The notes beneath the pieces are model-generated. The model worked only from the letters and a program-made list of their open reading frames with translations, had not been told where the DNA came from and did not search any database. A stretch of 64,000 nucleotides of DNA from Brenneria populi. Its GTDB lineage: Bacteria > Pseudomonadota > Gammaproteobacteria > Enterobacterales > Enterobacteriaceae. The stretch's first letter is position 1. Each line of letters opens with the position of its first letter. The stretch is taken from the NCBI RefSeq assembly GCF_036016195.1, contig NZ_JAYWTM010000007.1, positions 1 to 64,000 on the forward strand. Direction: 5' to 3'. Made by a program: the position numbers and the translations under genes. Positions 34,495 through 44,329 of the stretch are shown one piece after another.

Positions 34495-36645
34495 TTATAG
34501 CGCACAGGAGACGCAGCCCTGAACCTCGGTGCCTTCCAATGCCATCTGGCGTATGCGAATGTAATAAATGGTTTTTATGCCTTTTTTCCAGGCATAAATC
34601 TGCGCCTTGTTGATATCGCGAGTGGTGGCGGTATCACGGAAAAACAGCGTGAGCGACAGCCCCTGATCGACATGCTGGGTCGCCGCCGCATAGGTATCGA
34701 TAATCTTTTCAGGTCCGATCTCGTAGGCGTCCTGGTAATATTCCAGGTTGTCGTTGGTCATGTAGGGCGCAGGGTAGTAGACCCGGCCGATTTTGCCCTC
34801 TTTGCGGATTTCAATGCGCGATACGATCGGGTGGATGCTCGACGTGGCGTGATTGATATAAGAGATCGAACCGGTCGGCGGCACCGCCTGCAAATTCTGG
34901 TTATAGATACCGTGCGTCATCACCGCGTCGCGTAGCGCGGCCCACTCCTGCTGCGTGGGAATGGCTATTCCCGCCTGGGCGAACAGTTCGAGCACCCGTT
35001 CCGTCGCGGGTTCCCAGCGCTGTTCAACGTATTTGCTGAAGTATTCGCCGGACGCATATTGCGAGTTCTCGAATCCTTTGAAGCATTGGCCGCGTTCGAT
35101 GGCCAGCTGATTGGATGCCCGCAGCGCATGGTAGGCGACGGCGTAAAAATAGATATTGGTGAAATCGATCGCCTCTTCGGAGCCGTAAAAGATTCTTTCG
35201 CGGGCCAAATAGCCGTGCAGATTCATTTGCCCCAGGCCGATGGCGTGGGATTGGTCGTTGCCTTTTTCAATCGACGGCACGGAGCGGATATGGCTCATAT
35301 CGGAAACCGCGGTCAGCGCGCGAATCGCCATCTCCACCGTAAGGCCGAAATCGGGCGACGCCATGGCTTTGGCGATATTCAGCGAGCCAAGATTGCAGGA
35401 AATATCTTTACCGATATGGCGGTAGCCTAAATCTTCGTCGTATTGGCTGGCGTCGTTAACCTGCAAGATTTCCGAGCACAGGTTACTCATATTGATACGG
35501 CCCTGAATCGGATTGGCGCGGTTTACCGTATCTTCAAACATCATATAGGGGTAGCCGGACTCAAACTGGATCTCGGCCAGGATCTGGAAGAACTCCCGCG
35601 CTTTAATCTGCGATTTGCGGATTCGCTTGTCGTTGACCATCTCCTGGTATTTTTCCGTCACGCTGATTTCCGACAGCGGCACGCCGTACACCTGTTCGAC
35701 ATCGTAGGGCGAGAACAGATACATCACCTGATTGTTTTTCGCCAGTTGGAAGGTGATATCCGGAATAACCACGCCGAGCGACAGCGTTTTAATACGGATT
35801 TTCTCATCGGCGTTTTCCCGCTTGGTATCCAGAAAACGAAGGATATCAGGGTGATGCGCGTTGAGATACACGGCTCCCGCGCCTTGCCGCGCGCCCAACT
35901 GGTTGGCGTAGGAGAAGGCGTCCTCCAGCATTTTCATTATCGGTATGATGCCGGACGACTGGTTTTCGATTCTTTTTATCGGCGCGCCGGTTTCGCGGAT
36001 ATTGGTCAGCATAAAGGCCACGCCGCCGCCGCGTTTGGAGAGCTGTAGCGCGGAGTTAATGGCGCGGCCGATCGACTCCATATTGTCTTCTATGCGCAGC
36101 AGAAAGCAGGAGACCAGTTCGCCGCGCTGTTTCTTGCCGCAGTTGAGAAAGGTAGGGGTGGCGGGTTGAAAACGTCCGCTGATGATCTCATCGACCAGCG
36201 CGCTGGCGAGTTCGGTGTTTCCGGCCGCCAGGGTGAGCGCCACCATGCAGACGCGGTCTTCGTAACGTTCCAGATAGCGTTTGCCGTCGAAGGTTTTGAG
36301 CGTATAGCCGGTGTAGTACTTGAACGCGCCAAGGAAGGTTTGAAAACGGAACTTATGGCCGTAGGCCTGCTGAAAAAGGCTCTTGATAAAGCTGAAGGCG
36401 TATTGATCCAGCACCTCGGCTTCGTAATAGCCCTCTTCCACCAGATAGCGCAGCTTCTCTTCCAGATTATGAAAAAACACGGTGTTTTGATTGACGTGCT
36501 GGAGAAAATAGCGGCGCGCCGCCAGCTTATCCTGTTCGAACTGGATGCGCCCCTCCGCGTCGTAGAGGTTCAGCATGGCGTTCAGCGCATGGTAATCCAG
36601 CTCCGCGTTGGCTGGTTTGGTGATCACGGATTCTGTCGTTGCCAA
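34495..36645 (-). CDS. nrdE: Class Ib ribonucleotide reductase, alpha subunit
   Basis: NrdE is the catalytic subunit that reduces ribonucleoside diphosphates. The protein is 716 aa (E. coli 714). Active-site cysteines are found in RGELVSCFLL and NMSNLCSEILQ, the second region continuing into NRANPIQGRINM. The C-terminal redox pair is CVSC in EVQGCVSCAL. It overlaps nrdI by 22 bp. Confidence 0.97.
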   Translation of the reverse strand: MATTESVITKPANAELDYHALNAMLNLYDAEGRIQFEQDKLAARRYFLQHVNQNTVFFHNLEEKLRYLVEEGYYEAEVLDQYAFSFIKSLFQQAYGHKFRFQTFLGAFKYYTGYTLKTFDGKRYLERYEDRVCMVALTLAAGNTELASALVDEIISGRFQPATPTFLNCGKKQRGELVSCFLLRIEDNMESIGRAINSALQLSKRGGGVAFMLTNIRETGAPIKRIENQSSGIIPIMKMLEDAFSYANQLGARQGAGAVYLNAHHPDILRFLDTKRENADEKIRIKTLSLGVVIPDITFQLAKNNQVMYLFSPYDVEQVYGVPLSEISVTEKYQEMVNDKRIRKSQIKAREFFQILAEIQFESGYPYMMFEDTVNRANPIQGRINMSNLCSEILQVNDASQYDEDLGYRHIGKDISCNLGSLNIAKAMASPDFGLTVEMAIRALTAVSDMSHIRSVPSIEKGNDQSHAIGLGQMNLHGYLARERIFYGSEEAIDFTNIYFYAVAYHALRASNQLAIERGQCFKGFENSQYASGEYFSKYVEQRWEPATERVLELFAQAGIAIPTQQEWAALRDAVMTHGIYNQNLQAVPPTGSISYINHATSSIHPIVSRIEIRKEGKIGRVYYPAPYMTNDNLEYYQDAYEIGPEKIIDTYAAATQHVDQGLSLTLFFRDTATTRDINKAQIYAWKKGIKTIYYIRIRQMALEGTEVQGCVSCAL

Positions 36646-37031
36646 AATTCAGTTACTCCCTTACGCACGTTTTCAACGTCTTCTGCCGTACCCAGTAGCT
36701 CGAAGCGATACAAGTAGGGCACCTGGCACTTTTGCGCGATGATGTCGCCGGCGATACAGTACGCCGCGCCAAAGTTCATATTGCCCGCCGCGATCACGCC
36801 CCGCAGCAGGTCGCGGTTTTGCCGCTGGTTAAGAAAACGGATTACCTGTGAGGGAACCGCGCCTTTGGCGCTGCCTCCGCCATAGCTGGGGACCACCAGA
36901 ATATAGGGCTGCTCCATTTTCAGTACCGGGCGTTCGATCGCCAGCGGAATACGCAGGGCCGGCAATCCGACCCTGGCGATGAAACGATGGGTGTTTTCCG
37001 ACTGGCTGGAAAAGTAGACCAGCGGGTTCAT
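36624..37031 (-). CDS. nrdI: NrdI flavodoxin for class Ib RNR maturation
   Basis: NrdI is an FMN flavodoxin-like protein that supplies superoxide to assemble the manganese cofactor of NrdF. The protein is 135 aa (family usual about 136). The motif VYFSSQSENTHRF begins the flavin site, with VPSYGGGSAKGAVP and AAGNMNFGAAYC following. It lies 8 bp after nrdH. Confidence 0.95.
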   Translation of the reverse strand: MNPLVYFSSQSENTHRFIARVGLPALRIPLAIERPVLKMEQPYILVVPSYGGGSAKGAVPSQVIRFLNQRQNRDLLRGVIAAGNMNFGAAYCIAGDIIAQKCQVPYLYRFELLGTAEDVENVRKGVTEFWQRQNP

Positions 37032-37039
37032 CTTGCCCC

Positions 37040-37276
37040 CTAGGACGCTTGTAATTGGTTAAGGGTGCTGATTTTGTCCGGACGGAAGCCGCTCCAGTGA
37101 TCGTCCGCGGTCATCACCACCGGCACCTGCTGATAGCCCAGCGCTCTTACCTGCCGCAATGCCTGCTCATCTTCTGTTAGGTCCACCAGTTGATAGTCGA
37201 TTCCCTGCTTATCCAACGCGCGGCATGTGGCGTTGCATTGAACACAATCTGGCTTTGTGAAAATAGTAATACGCAT
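37040..37276 (-). CDS. nrdH: NrdH glutaredoxin-like protein
   Basis: NrdH is the thioredoxin-reductase-dependent electron donor for NrdEF. The protein is 78 aa with the active site CVQC at residues 11-14 and the C-terminal WSGFRPDKI motif typical of NrdH. It is the first gene of the operon. The leader between promoter and start is about 105 bp. Confidence 0.95.
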   Translation of the reverse strand: MRITIFTKPDCVQCNATCRALDKQGIDYQLVDLTEDEQALRQVRALGYQQVPVVMTADDHWSGFRPDKISTLNQLQAS

Positions 37277-37391
37277 GATTCGTATTTACCTTTTGGCTTG
37301 ATAGAAGTATGGCGAAACGGTTATGTTATCGGGCTTGTGCCTCTTAACCGATTCTCGGAGCAGCCATTGCCCGTGGGTGGCTACGTCTTAG

Positions 37392-37436
37392 ATACTAGAT
37401 GTAGGCGTTTTAAATTTCAACCATACAATATATAGG
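37392..37436 (-). promoter_or_regulatory. nrdHIEF promoter with tandem NrdR boxes
   Basis: ATACTAGATGTAGG (37392-37405) and ATACAATATATAGG (37423-37436) resemble the NrdR consensus (acaCwAtATaTwGtgt) and start 31 bp apart, the usual three-turn spacing. A promoter on the minus strand, TTGAAA (37420-37415), 17 bp, TAGTAT (37397-37392), overlaps the first box, consistent with repression by NrdR. The region 37437-37582 shows nothing else clear. Confidence 0.8.
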
Positions 37437-37582
37437 AAATGTACGGAAATTCGTTGAACAAAGATCTAACCCAGACGGCGCAAGGGAAAAACGAAAAGCA
37501 AGCAAAAAATTTTCTTTTGCCAACGGGAAAACGCGCGAGTTTTGGGGGGTAATTTCGTTCAATTCAGGCGGGCCGGCATGGG

Positions 37583-37610
37583 TGAAGAGAAAAGGGAGCG
37601 CCGCTCCCTT
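37583..37610 (-). terminator. Terminator after speED
   Basis: AAGGGAGCG (37592-37600) and CGCTCCCTT (37602-37610) form a 9-bp stem. Read on the minus strand it is followed by TTTTCTCTT. It lies just after the speD stop. Confidence 0.8.
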
Positions 37611-37616
37611 GAACGA

Positions 37617-38411
37617 TTACAAAACCGGCAGATTTCTGCCGTAATAAATTTCCCGCATTTCGTGATACAGCGAATCGGTAATTCGTTTGCGCTCCTCCGC
37701 GCTCAGCGCGCCGGGATCGACGTTGAACAGGTAGTGTTTAAGATCGAAATCTTTTAGCAACATCTTGGTATGAAACATATTTTCCTGATAAACGTTGACA
37801 TCCATCAGGTGGTACAACGATTTCATATCTTCCGACATGAAATTCTGAATCGAGTTGATTTGATGATCGATAAAGTGTTTTACGCCGTTAACATCGCGGG
37901 TAAATCCGCGCACGCGGTAATCGATGGTGACGATATCCGACTCCAACTGGTGGATTAAGTAGTTCAACGCTTTCAGCGGCGAAATGACGCCGCAGGTTGA
38001 AACTTCGATATCGGCGCGGAAGGTGCAAATCCCTACTTCGGGATGGCTTTCCGGATAGGTGTGTACGCAAATATGGCTTTTATCCAGATGGGCCACCACG
38101 GCGTTAGGCAGCGGCCCCGGAAGCTCCGAGTTATCGACATCGCGCGGATCCATCGGTTCTTCGCTCACCAGGATGGTCACGCTGGCGCCCTGAGGCTCGT
38201 AATCCTGACGGGCGATATTGAGAATATTGGCGCCGATAATCGAGCAGGTTTCGCTCAGAATTTCGGTCAAACGGTTGGCATTATACTGTTCATCAATGTA
38301 GGCGATGTAGCCATTGCGGTCATCGGCCGTTCTGGTGTAACAGATATCGTAGATACAAAAACTCAGGCTTTTGGTCAGATTATTAAAGCCGTGTAGTTTC
38401 AGCTTGTGCAA
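37617..38411 (-). CDS. speD: S-adenosylmethionine decarboxylase proenzyme
   Basis: SpeD makes decarboxylated SAM, the aminopropyl donor for spermidine. The protein is 264 aa, as in E. coli. The self-cleavage site that yields the pyruvoyl group is in DKSHICVHTYPESHPE (Lys-Ser bond). It lies 29 bp after speE on the same strand. Confidence 0.97.
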   Translation of the reverse strand: MHKLKLHGFNNLTKSLSFCIYDICYTRTADDRNGYIAYIDEQYNANRLTEILSETCSIIGANILNIARQDYEPQGASVTILVSEEPMDPRDVDNSELPGPLPNAVVAHLDKSHICVHTYPESHPEVGICTFRADIEVSTCGVISPLKALNYLIHQLESDIVTIDYRVRGFTRDVNGVKHFIDHQINSIQNFMSEDMKSLYHLMDVNVYQENMFHTKMLLKDFDLKHYLFNVDPGALSAEERKRITDSLYHEMREIYYGRNLPVL

Positions 38412-38440
38412 TTTAAGTCACCCCCTTATGGATGCGCCAA

Positions 38441-39304
<864 letters not shown>

Positions 39305-39412
39305 GTTCGGGCTTCCTCCGCGCTAGCTGTCATGAAAATTGGCGCGCCATGATAGCTAACTCTTACCGTGCTTGCACGGTCAAATTTCGGTCAGCGCGGA
39401 GGAGGAGGACGA

Positions 39413-39760
39413 TTATTTGGCGTAGGCGAGCAAACCGAGTGAGTTACGGGCCAGCGACTGACATTTTTTTTGCGTCGGGATAGCAATTTTGCTCAGGTCG
39501 CGGTAGCTCTCCTCGCCCAGCGCGGTCATGTTGAAGGCGCCGTAATTGCTGAGATCCCAACGGTTCTGCTGGGCGAACGACAGCAGCGCCCGGCGAATCT
39601 GCTCGTTGGGTAACTCCTGATAGCCGCAGTTATTTTTCAGATAAACGAAAACAGCCGTTAAATCGGCGAGATCTTCTGCTTCAAATTCATTCAGCGCTTT
39701 ACTGGCGGATGAGAAGCTCATCAAACTAAGCAGGAGCAGCACCAGCGCGGAGTTTTTCAT
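39413..39760 (-). CDS. yacC: YacC, small secreted protein of the pilotin-like family
   Basis: The protein is 115 aa, identical in length to E. coli YacC, with shared blocks ADLTAVFVYLKNNCGY, NEQIRRALLSFAQQN and YRDLSKI. A signal peptide covers about residues 1-20. Family relatives include type II secretion pilotins (PulS/OutS), but this copy's role is unknown. The ATG at 39760 is chosen by alignment. It lies upstream of speE as in E. coli; the E. coli genes cueO and gcd that follow are replaced here by an iron importer. Confidence 0.88.
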   Translation of the reverse strand: MKNSALVLLLLSLMSFSSASKALNEFEAEDLADLTAVFVYLKNNCGYQELPNEQIRRALLSFAQQNRWDLSNYGAFNMTALGEESYRDLSKIAIPTQKKCQSLARNSLGLLAYAK

Positions 39761-39925
39761 GGGTAAACTCGTTCCGATTATTGTCATAAGACGTTACCAC
39801 AATTGTAGATAACCTGACTAAATTTTCTTGTTTTGCCGCCGATGCTCCATTCGTTAGGTTTTCGCGCTTTTCCGGTAAATATTTAGTGACGGTAAGTAAC
39901 TAAATGTGAATAATTACGCTGCGCT

Positions 39926-39944
39926 TGATAATTATTATCATTTA
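39926..39944. promoter_or_regulatory. Fur-box-like site
   Basis: TGATAATTATTATCATTTA matches the 19-bp Fur consensus at 14 of 19 positions when aligned from GATAAT. It lies 13 bp before the start of the ferric-binding-protein gene. Confidence 0.75.
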
Positions 39945-39956
39945 ACGGGGTTTTTT

Positions 39957-40973
39957 ATGAAAAAAATGTTCTTGATAGGCTCCATCCTCTCCGCCATCGC
40001 GATAAGCAGCACGGCCCAGGCCGCCTCTGAAGTTAATGTTTATTCTTATCGTCAGGCCTATTTGATTGAACCCATTCTGAAAACCTTCACCCAGCAAACC
40101 GGTATTAAAGCGAACGTCATTTACGCCGAGTCGGGGCTGGTGGAACGGCTTAAGCGGGAGGGATCGTTAAGCCCGGCGGATGTGGTGCTTACCGTGGATA
40201 TTAACCGCCTGCTGGAGGTGGTCGATGCCGATTTGTCCCAACCTCTGCAAGATAAAACCCTGCAAGAGAATATCCCATCGCAATACCGCGATTCGCAGGG
40301 GCGTTGGATCGGGTTAACGATGCGCGCGCGCGCGATTTACACGTCGAAAGATCGCATCGGGAAGCTGCCGGCTTCCTTTGACTATCTGAATCTGGCGGAT
40401 GCGCAGTACAAAGGGCGCATTTGCACCCGCTCTTTCAAGAATGCTTATAATGTGTCGCTAACGGCGGCGATGTTGGCGCATCACGGCGAACAGAAAACCC
40501 GCCAGTGGCTGGAAGGGCTAAAGGCCAACCTGGCGCAGAAGCCGCAGGGCGGGGATCGCGACCAGATTAAAGCCATCAAGGAAGGCGTGTGCGATTATGC
40601 CCTGGGCAACAGCTACTATCTGGTTAGAATGCTGAATGACGATAAGCAGCGTAGCTGGGGAGAGGCGGTGGATATTAACTTCCCCGGTCAGGACGCCTTT
40701 GGCACGCATGTGAATATCAGCGGGGCGGTACTGGCGAAATATGCGCCTAACCGCGACAACGCCGTGCGGTTGATTCGCTTCCTGAGCGAAGACCAGGCGC
40801 AGCATATGTACGCCGACGTTAACGGTGAATATCCGGTGAAGCCGGGCGTGCAGCCGTCGCAGCTGGTGGCTTCCTGGGGAACCTTTAAGGCTGACGGATT
40901 ACCGTTGGAGAAGATTGGCGCCGAGTATCAGCAGGCGCTGAAACTGATTGATGAGGTTAAGTTTGATCTGTAA
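39957..40973 (+). CDS. Ferric iron ABC importer, periplasmic binding protein (FbpA/SfuA-like)
   Basis: The protein is 338 aa, with a signal peptide (MKKMFLIGSILSAIAISS, cleavage after AQA) and then EVNVYSYRQAYLIEPIL. The tyrosine pair in NSYYLVRML is where FbpA-type proteins bind ferric ion. The ATG at 39957 is preferred over one 17 codons upstream that would cover the Fur-like site. Together with 41145-43828 it forms an iron uptake operon. Confidence 0.92.
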   Translation: MKKMFLIGSILSAIAISSTAQAASEVNVYSYRQAYLIEPILKTFTQQTGIKANVIYAESGLVERLKREGSLSPADVVLTVDINRLLEVVDADLSQPLQDKTLQENIPSQYRDSQGRWIGLTMRARAIYTSKDRIGKLPASFDYLNLADAQYKGRICTRSFKNAYNVSLTAAMLAHHGEQKTRQWLEGLKANLAQKPQGGDRDQIKAIKEGVCDYALGNSYYLVRMLNDDKQRSWGEAVDINFPGQDAFGTHVNISGAVLAKYAPNRDNAVRLIRFLSEDQAQHMYADVNGEYPVKPGVQPSQLVASWGTFKADGLPLEKIGAEYQQALKLIDEVKFDL

Positions 40974-40993
40974 ATAATCTTCTGATATTCAGA

Positions 40994-41063
40994 TATATAC
41001 TCTAAATAATTCGAGTTGCAGAAAAGCTAACGCACATACGGCTTGAAGTATGACGGGTATATA
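40994..41063 (+). repeat. Short ERIC-like repeat
   Basis: TATACTCTAAATAATTCGAG at the left and ACTTGAAG-like GCTTGAAGTATGACGGGTAT at the right are good matches to the two ends of the ERIC element. The central part of the usual element is missing, leaving about 70 bp. It lies in the gap between the binding protein and permease genes. Confidence 0.75.
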
Positions 41064-41076
41064 AGAGAATAAATCC

Positions 41077-41124
41077 ATGCCCGGAATGAACAGAGCGCAT
41101 CGCTTATTGTTCCGGGCATTTTTT
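41077..41124 (+). terminator. Terminator inside the iron-importer operon
   Basis: ATGCCCGGAA (41077-41086) pairs perfectly with TTCCGGGCAT (41110-41119), followed by TTTTTT. It stands between the binding-protein gene and the permease gene. Partial read-through would give more binding protein than permease. Confidence 0.8.
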
Positions 41125-41144
41125 ACGGGTGGTGCGGCATAAAC

Positions 41145-42785
41145 GTGGCGAGTTATAGCGGTTTTGGTATCCGGCGCTGGCGCGCAGGGAGTTGGCTATG
41201 TACAGGGCTGTTGCTGTTGCCGATAGCCACTATCTTTTTTCAGGCGTTTTCCGTCCGTGGTGATGGCTTTATCCATCTCTGGCAGACCGTCTTGCCGACC
41301 TACATTCTCAATTCGCTGGCGTTGGTGGCGGGAACGGTATTGCTGAGCCTGGCGTTCGGCCTGCCCGCCGCCTGGCTGATGACCATGTATCGTTTTCCCG
41401 GCCAGCGGCTGCTGCGCTGGATGTTGTGTTTGCCGCTGGCGATGCCGCCCTATCTGGTGGCCTATATCTATACCGATCTGTTGGACTATGCCGGACCGGT
41501 GCAGAGATGGCTGCGCCAGATGTTCTCTCTGTATGGCGCCGGCGATTACTGGTTCCCGCCCGTTCGTTCGCTTGGCGGCGCCTGCGTGGTTCTGGCGTTG
41601 ACCCTCTATCCGTATGTCTATCTGCTGGCGCGTAAGGCGCTGCTGGAGCAATCGGTCTCGCTGCTGCACTCCGCCCGGCTGTTGAACCACTCCGCCAACC
41701 GGGCCTTTTGGCGCGTCTCTTTCCCTTTGGCCAGGCCGGCTATCGCCGTCGGCGCCTCGCTGGTGGCGATGGAAGCGCTGGGCGATTTCGGCACCGTTTC
41801 TTACTTCGCGCAGGCGACGTTGACCACCGCGGTGTATGACACCTGGCTGGGGTACGGCGATCTGGGCGCGGCCACGCGGATTTCCGCCTTAATGCTGCTG
41901 TTTATCTTTTTTATCGTGACGGCCGAGTTTTACAGCCGTCGCCGCCAGCAACTGTATCAAAAAAGTATGGGGCAGGAGCGGAGCCACGTACCGGCCTTGT
42001 CTGGAATCAATAAAATTCTGGCGCAGGGGTACTGCTGGGGGCTGATTATTCTGGCGGCGGGCATTCCCTGTATGATGCTGATCGGCTGGAGCCTACGCTA
42101 TTTTTCGCGCGGCTGGAGCGCCTCTTTCTTTCATTATGCGTTGAACAGCGTGCTGGTTTCTTCTCTGGCCGCCGGCGTTACGCTGCTGGTCTCGCTGCTG
42201 TTGGCGTTTTATTCCCGTCTGAGCGGCGGACGCGCAACGAAGACGATGCTGCGTCTCGCCAGCCTCGGGTACGCGGTGCCCGGTACCGTGCTGGCGATCG
42301 GGCTTTTGATTCCGCTGGCCGCGTTCGATCACGGCATAAATTGGCTGGCGGGAATGCTGGCGCTGCCATTGCCCGGCCTGCTGTTATCCGGCTCGATAGT
42401 TGCGCTGGTGTTGGCCTATAGCGTCCGTTTCTGCGCCATGACGATCGGCAGCATCGATAGCAGCATGGCGAAAATTTCCCCCTCTCTGGATATGGCGAGC
42501 CGGATGCTGCGCTGCGCGCCCGGGCAGATGCTGACGCGGGTTCACTGGCCTTTGCTGCGGCGGGGCGTCCTGACCGGCATGCTGCTGGTTTTTATCGAAA
42601 GCATGAAAGAGCTGAACGCCTCCCTGCTGCTGAGGCCGTTTAATTTCGAAACGTTGGCCACCTACGTATTTACCTTCACCTCCGACGAGCAGTTGGAACA
42701 GGCCGCGCTACCGGCAATGGTGCTGGTGCTGGTCGGGCTGTTCCCTGTGATTTGGCTGAATGCCGCATTGGAAAATAAAAAATGA
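41145..42785 (+). CDS. Ferric iron ABC importer, permease (FbpB/SfuB-like)
   Basis: The protein is 546 aa with two fused permease domains and about 12 hydrophobic segments. The first EAA-like loop is in LLHSARLLNHSANRAFWRVSFP, split around residue 175, and the second in LDMASRMLRCAPGQMLTRVHWP near 450. The start is GTG at 41145. It overlaps the ATPase gene by 4 bp. Confidence 0.9.
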   Translation: MASYSGFGIRRWRAGSWLCTGLLLLPIATIFFQAFSVRGDGFIHLWQTVLPTYILNSLALVAGTVLLSLAFGLPAAWLMTMYRFPGQRLLRWMLCLPLAMPPYLVAYIYTDLLDYAGPVQRWLRQMFSLYGAGDYWFPPVRSLGGACVVLALTLYPYVYLLARKALLEQSVSLLHSARLLNHSANRAFWRVSFPLARPAIAVGASLVAMEALGDFGTVSYFAQATLTTAVYDTWLGYGDLGAATRISALMLLFIFFIVTAEFYSRRRQQLYQKSMGQERSHVPALSGINKILAQGYCWGLIILAAGIPCMMLIGWSLRYFSRGWSASFFHYALNSVLVSSLAAGVTLLVSLLLAFYSRLSGGRATKTMLRLASLGYAVPGTVLAIGLLIPLAAFDHGINWLAGMLALPLPGLLLSGSIVALVLAYSVRFCAMTIGSIDSSMAKISPSLDMASRMLRCAPGQMLTRVHWPLLRRGVLTGMLLVFIESMKELNASLLLRPFNFETLATYVFTFTSDEQLEQAALPAMVLVLVGLFPVIWLNAALENKK

Positions 42786-43828
42786 TCGACGCGCCCGATA
42801 TATTGACCATTGAACATATCACCTGCCGCTATCGGCAAAATAGTGTGTTGCGTAATTTCTCCCTGTCGGTGCGGGAACGGGAAATTGTCTGTCTGTTGGG
42901 CGCCAGCGGCTGCGGCAAAACCACGTTATTAAAGGCCGTAGCCGGGCTGATTCCCATCGACGAGGGAACGATAGCGGTGTCGGGACAGGTCATCGGCGAC
43001 GGGCGGACGCAGGCGCCGCCGGAGTCGCGCCAGGTGGGGATGATCTTTCAGGACTATGCGTTATTTCCCCATTTAACGGTGGCGGAAAATATCGCCTTTG
43101 GGCTGTACGGTCGGCCGCAGGAAGCCATCGCCGAGGCGGTTTCCGAGATGATCGCGCTGGTGAAGCTGGAAGGGCTGGAGGCGCGTTATCCGCATGAGCT
43201 CTCCGGCGGGCAGCAGCAGCGGGTGGCGATAGCCAGGGCATTGGTCTGCCAGCCGAAGATCCTGCTGCTGGACGAGCCGTTTTCCAATATCGATAATCAG
43301 GTCCGCTATAATCTGATTACCGAGCTGCGGCTGATACTCAAACAGCAGCAGGTGGTAACGATATTCGTGACGCACAACAAGGAAGAGGCTTTTGCGTTCG
43401 CCGATAGGCTGGCCGTCATGAACGACGGCGGCATTGTGCAGGAAGGCTATCCGGCAACGTTATATCAGCGTCCTAACAGCCGTTTCATCGCCGACTATCT
43501 GGGCAGCAGCAACTATCTGCCGGTTACTATTCTGAGCGATCATCAATGGCATAGCATTTTTGGCGATCACATCGCCGCGCATGCTCACGGGCAGCCCATC
43601 GGTTCGCTCTGCGATTGGCTGATTCGGCCGCATGATATCGCGCTGGCGCTGGATCCCGAAGGCGACGCGCTGGTTGAGGATCGCATCTTCATGGGGACGT
43701 CGAACCACTACCGCATCAGGCTGGACGAACGCATCATACAGGTGCAAAGCAGTACCTGGTTCGAGCCGGGGCAACGGGTCAGGTTGAGCATAAAGAACCA
43801 ACAACCCATCCTGTTTCCCGGCTCATAG
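42782..43828 (+). CDS. Ferric iron ABC importer, ATPase (FbpC/SfuC-like)
   Basis: The protein is 348 aa. It has Walker A GASGCGKTT, Q-loop FQDYALFPHLTV, signature LSGGQQQRVAIAR, Walker B ILLLDEPFSNID, and H-loop VTHNKEEAFAF. A C-terminal TOBE-like domain carries IRPHDIALAL. It is the last gene of the operon, and the next gene is convergent. Confidence 0.92.
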   Translation: MIDAPDILTIEHITCRYRQNSVLRNFSLSVREREIVCLLGASGCGKTTLLKAVAGLIPIDEGTIAVSGQVIGDGRTQAPPESRQVGMIFQDYALFPHLTVAENIAFGLYGRPQEAIAEAVSEMIALVKLEGLEARYPHELSGGQQQRVAIARALVCQPKILLLDEPFSNIDNQVRYNLITELRLILKQQQVVTIFVTHNKEEAFAFADRLAVMNDGGIVQEGYPATLYQRPNSRFIADYLGSSNYLPVTILSDHQWHSIFGDHIAAHAHGQPIGSLCDWLIRPHDIALALDPEGDALVEDRIFMGTSNHYRIRLDERIIQVQSSTWFEPGQRVRLSIKNQQPILFPGS

Positions 43829-43842
43829 CCACGTGCTTGTCT

Positions 43843-44262
43843 TTATAATCCGGCGGGTTTGGGAACCTCAATATATTCGCCGTTGATATTGCGCTTGTAA
43901 TAGAAACCGTTTTTGACGTAGAAACGTTCGCCGTTCATGTCCAGCACGGTCATGCCGTTTTGGGTGGTCGCGGTGGCGGCGCCGGGCGGCGCCTCAACGA
44001 CAACGTATTGGTCGTTCTGGCGCTGATAGAAAATGCCGTTGACTACGTAGTAGGTCAGCCCGGCGATTAACACGGTTTCTACGCCGTAAGGCAGTCGGTC
44101 AATCGGCCCTGGTCCCCAGCCCCAGCCTCCGGGGCCTGGTCCCCAGCCCCAGCCTCCGGGGCCTGGACCGCCGGGACCCGGGCCGCCGGGGCCGGGATGG
44201 GCAAACGCGCTTACCGGCAGCAGCAGGCTTAACGCCACGAGAATCGTCAGTGATTTTTTCAT
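43843..44262 (-). CDS. Glycine/proline-rich periplasmic protein (DUF6515-like)
   Basis: The protein is 139 aa. After a signal peptide (ending SAFA-HPGPGG) comes a low-complexity PGPGG / GWGWGPGP repeat, then a conserved part with GLTYYVVNGIFYQR, YVVVEAPPGA and FYVKNGFYYKR. The last part resembles DUF6515 proteins of unknown function. Part of the repeat is a perfect DNA duplication (44108-44161). Confidence 0.75.
   Translation of the reverse strand: MKKSLTILVALSLLLPVSAFAHPGPGGPGPGGPGPGGWGWGPGPGGWGWGPGPIDRLPYGVETVLIAGLTYYVVNGIFYQRQNDQYVVVEAPPGAATATTQNGMTVLDMNGERFYVKNGFYYKRNINGEYIEVPKPAGL
44108..44161 (-). repeat. Perfect 27-bp tandem duplication
   Basis: Bases 44108-44134 and 44135-44161 are identical. 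They encode the nine-residue block repeated twice in the Gly/Pro/Trp-rich region of the gene at 43843-44262. The number of copies may vary between strains. Confidence 0.9.
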
Positions 44263-44329
44263 ACCGTACTCCGTACCGCTCTTATCTCAACGCCTGCGAA
44301 TCTGGTTGATTCGTAAGCGGGTAAACAAA

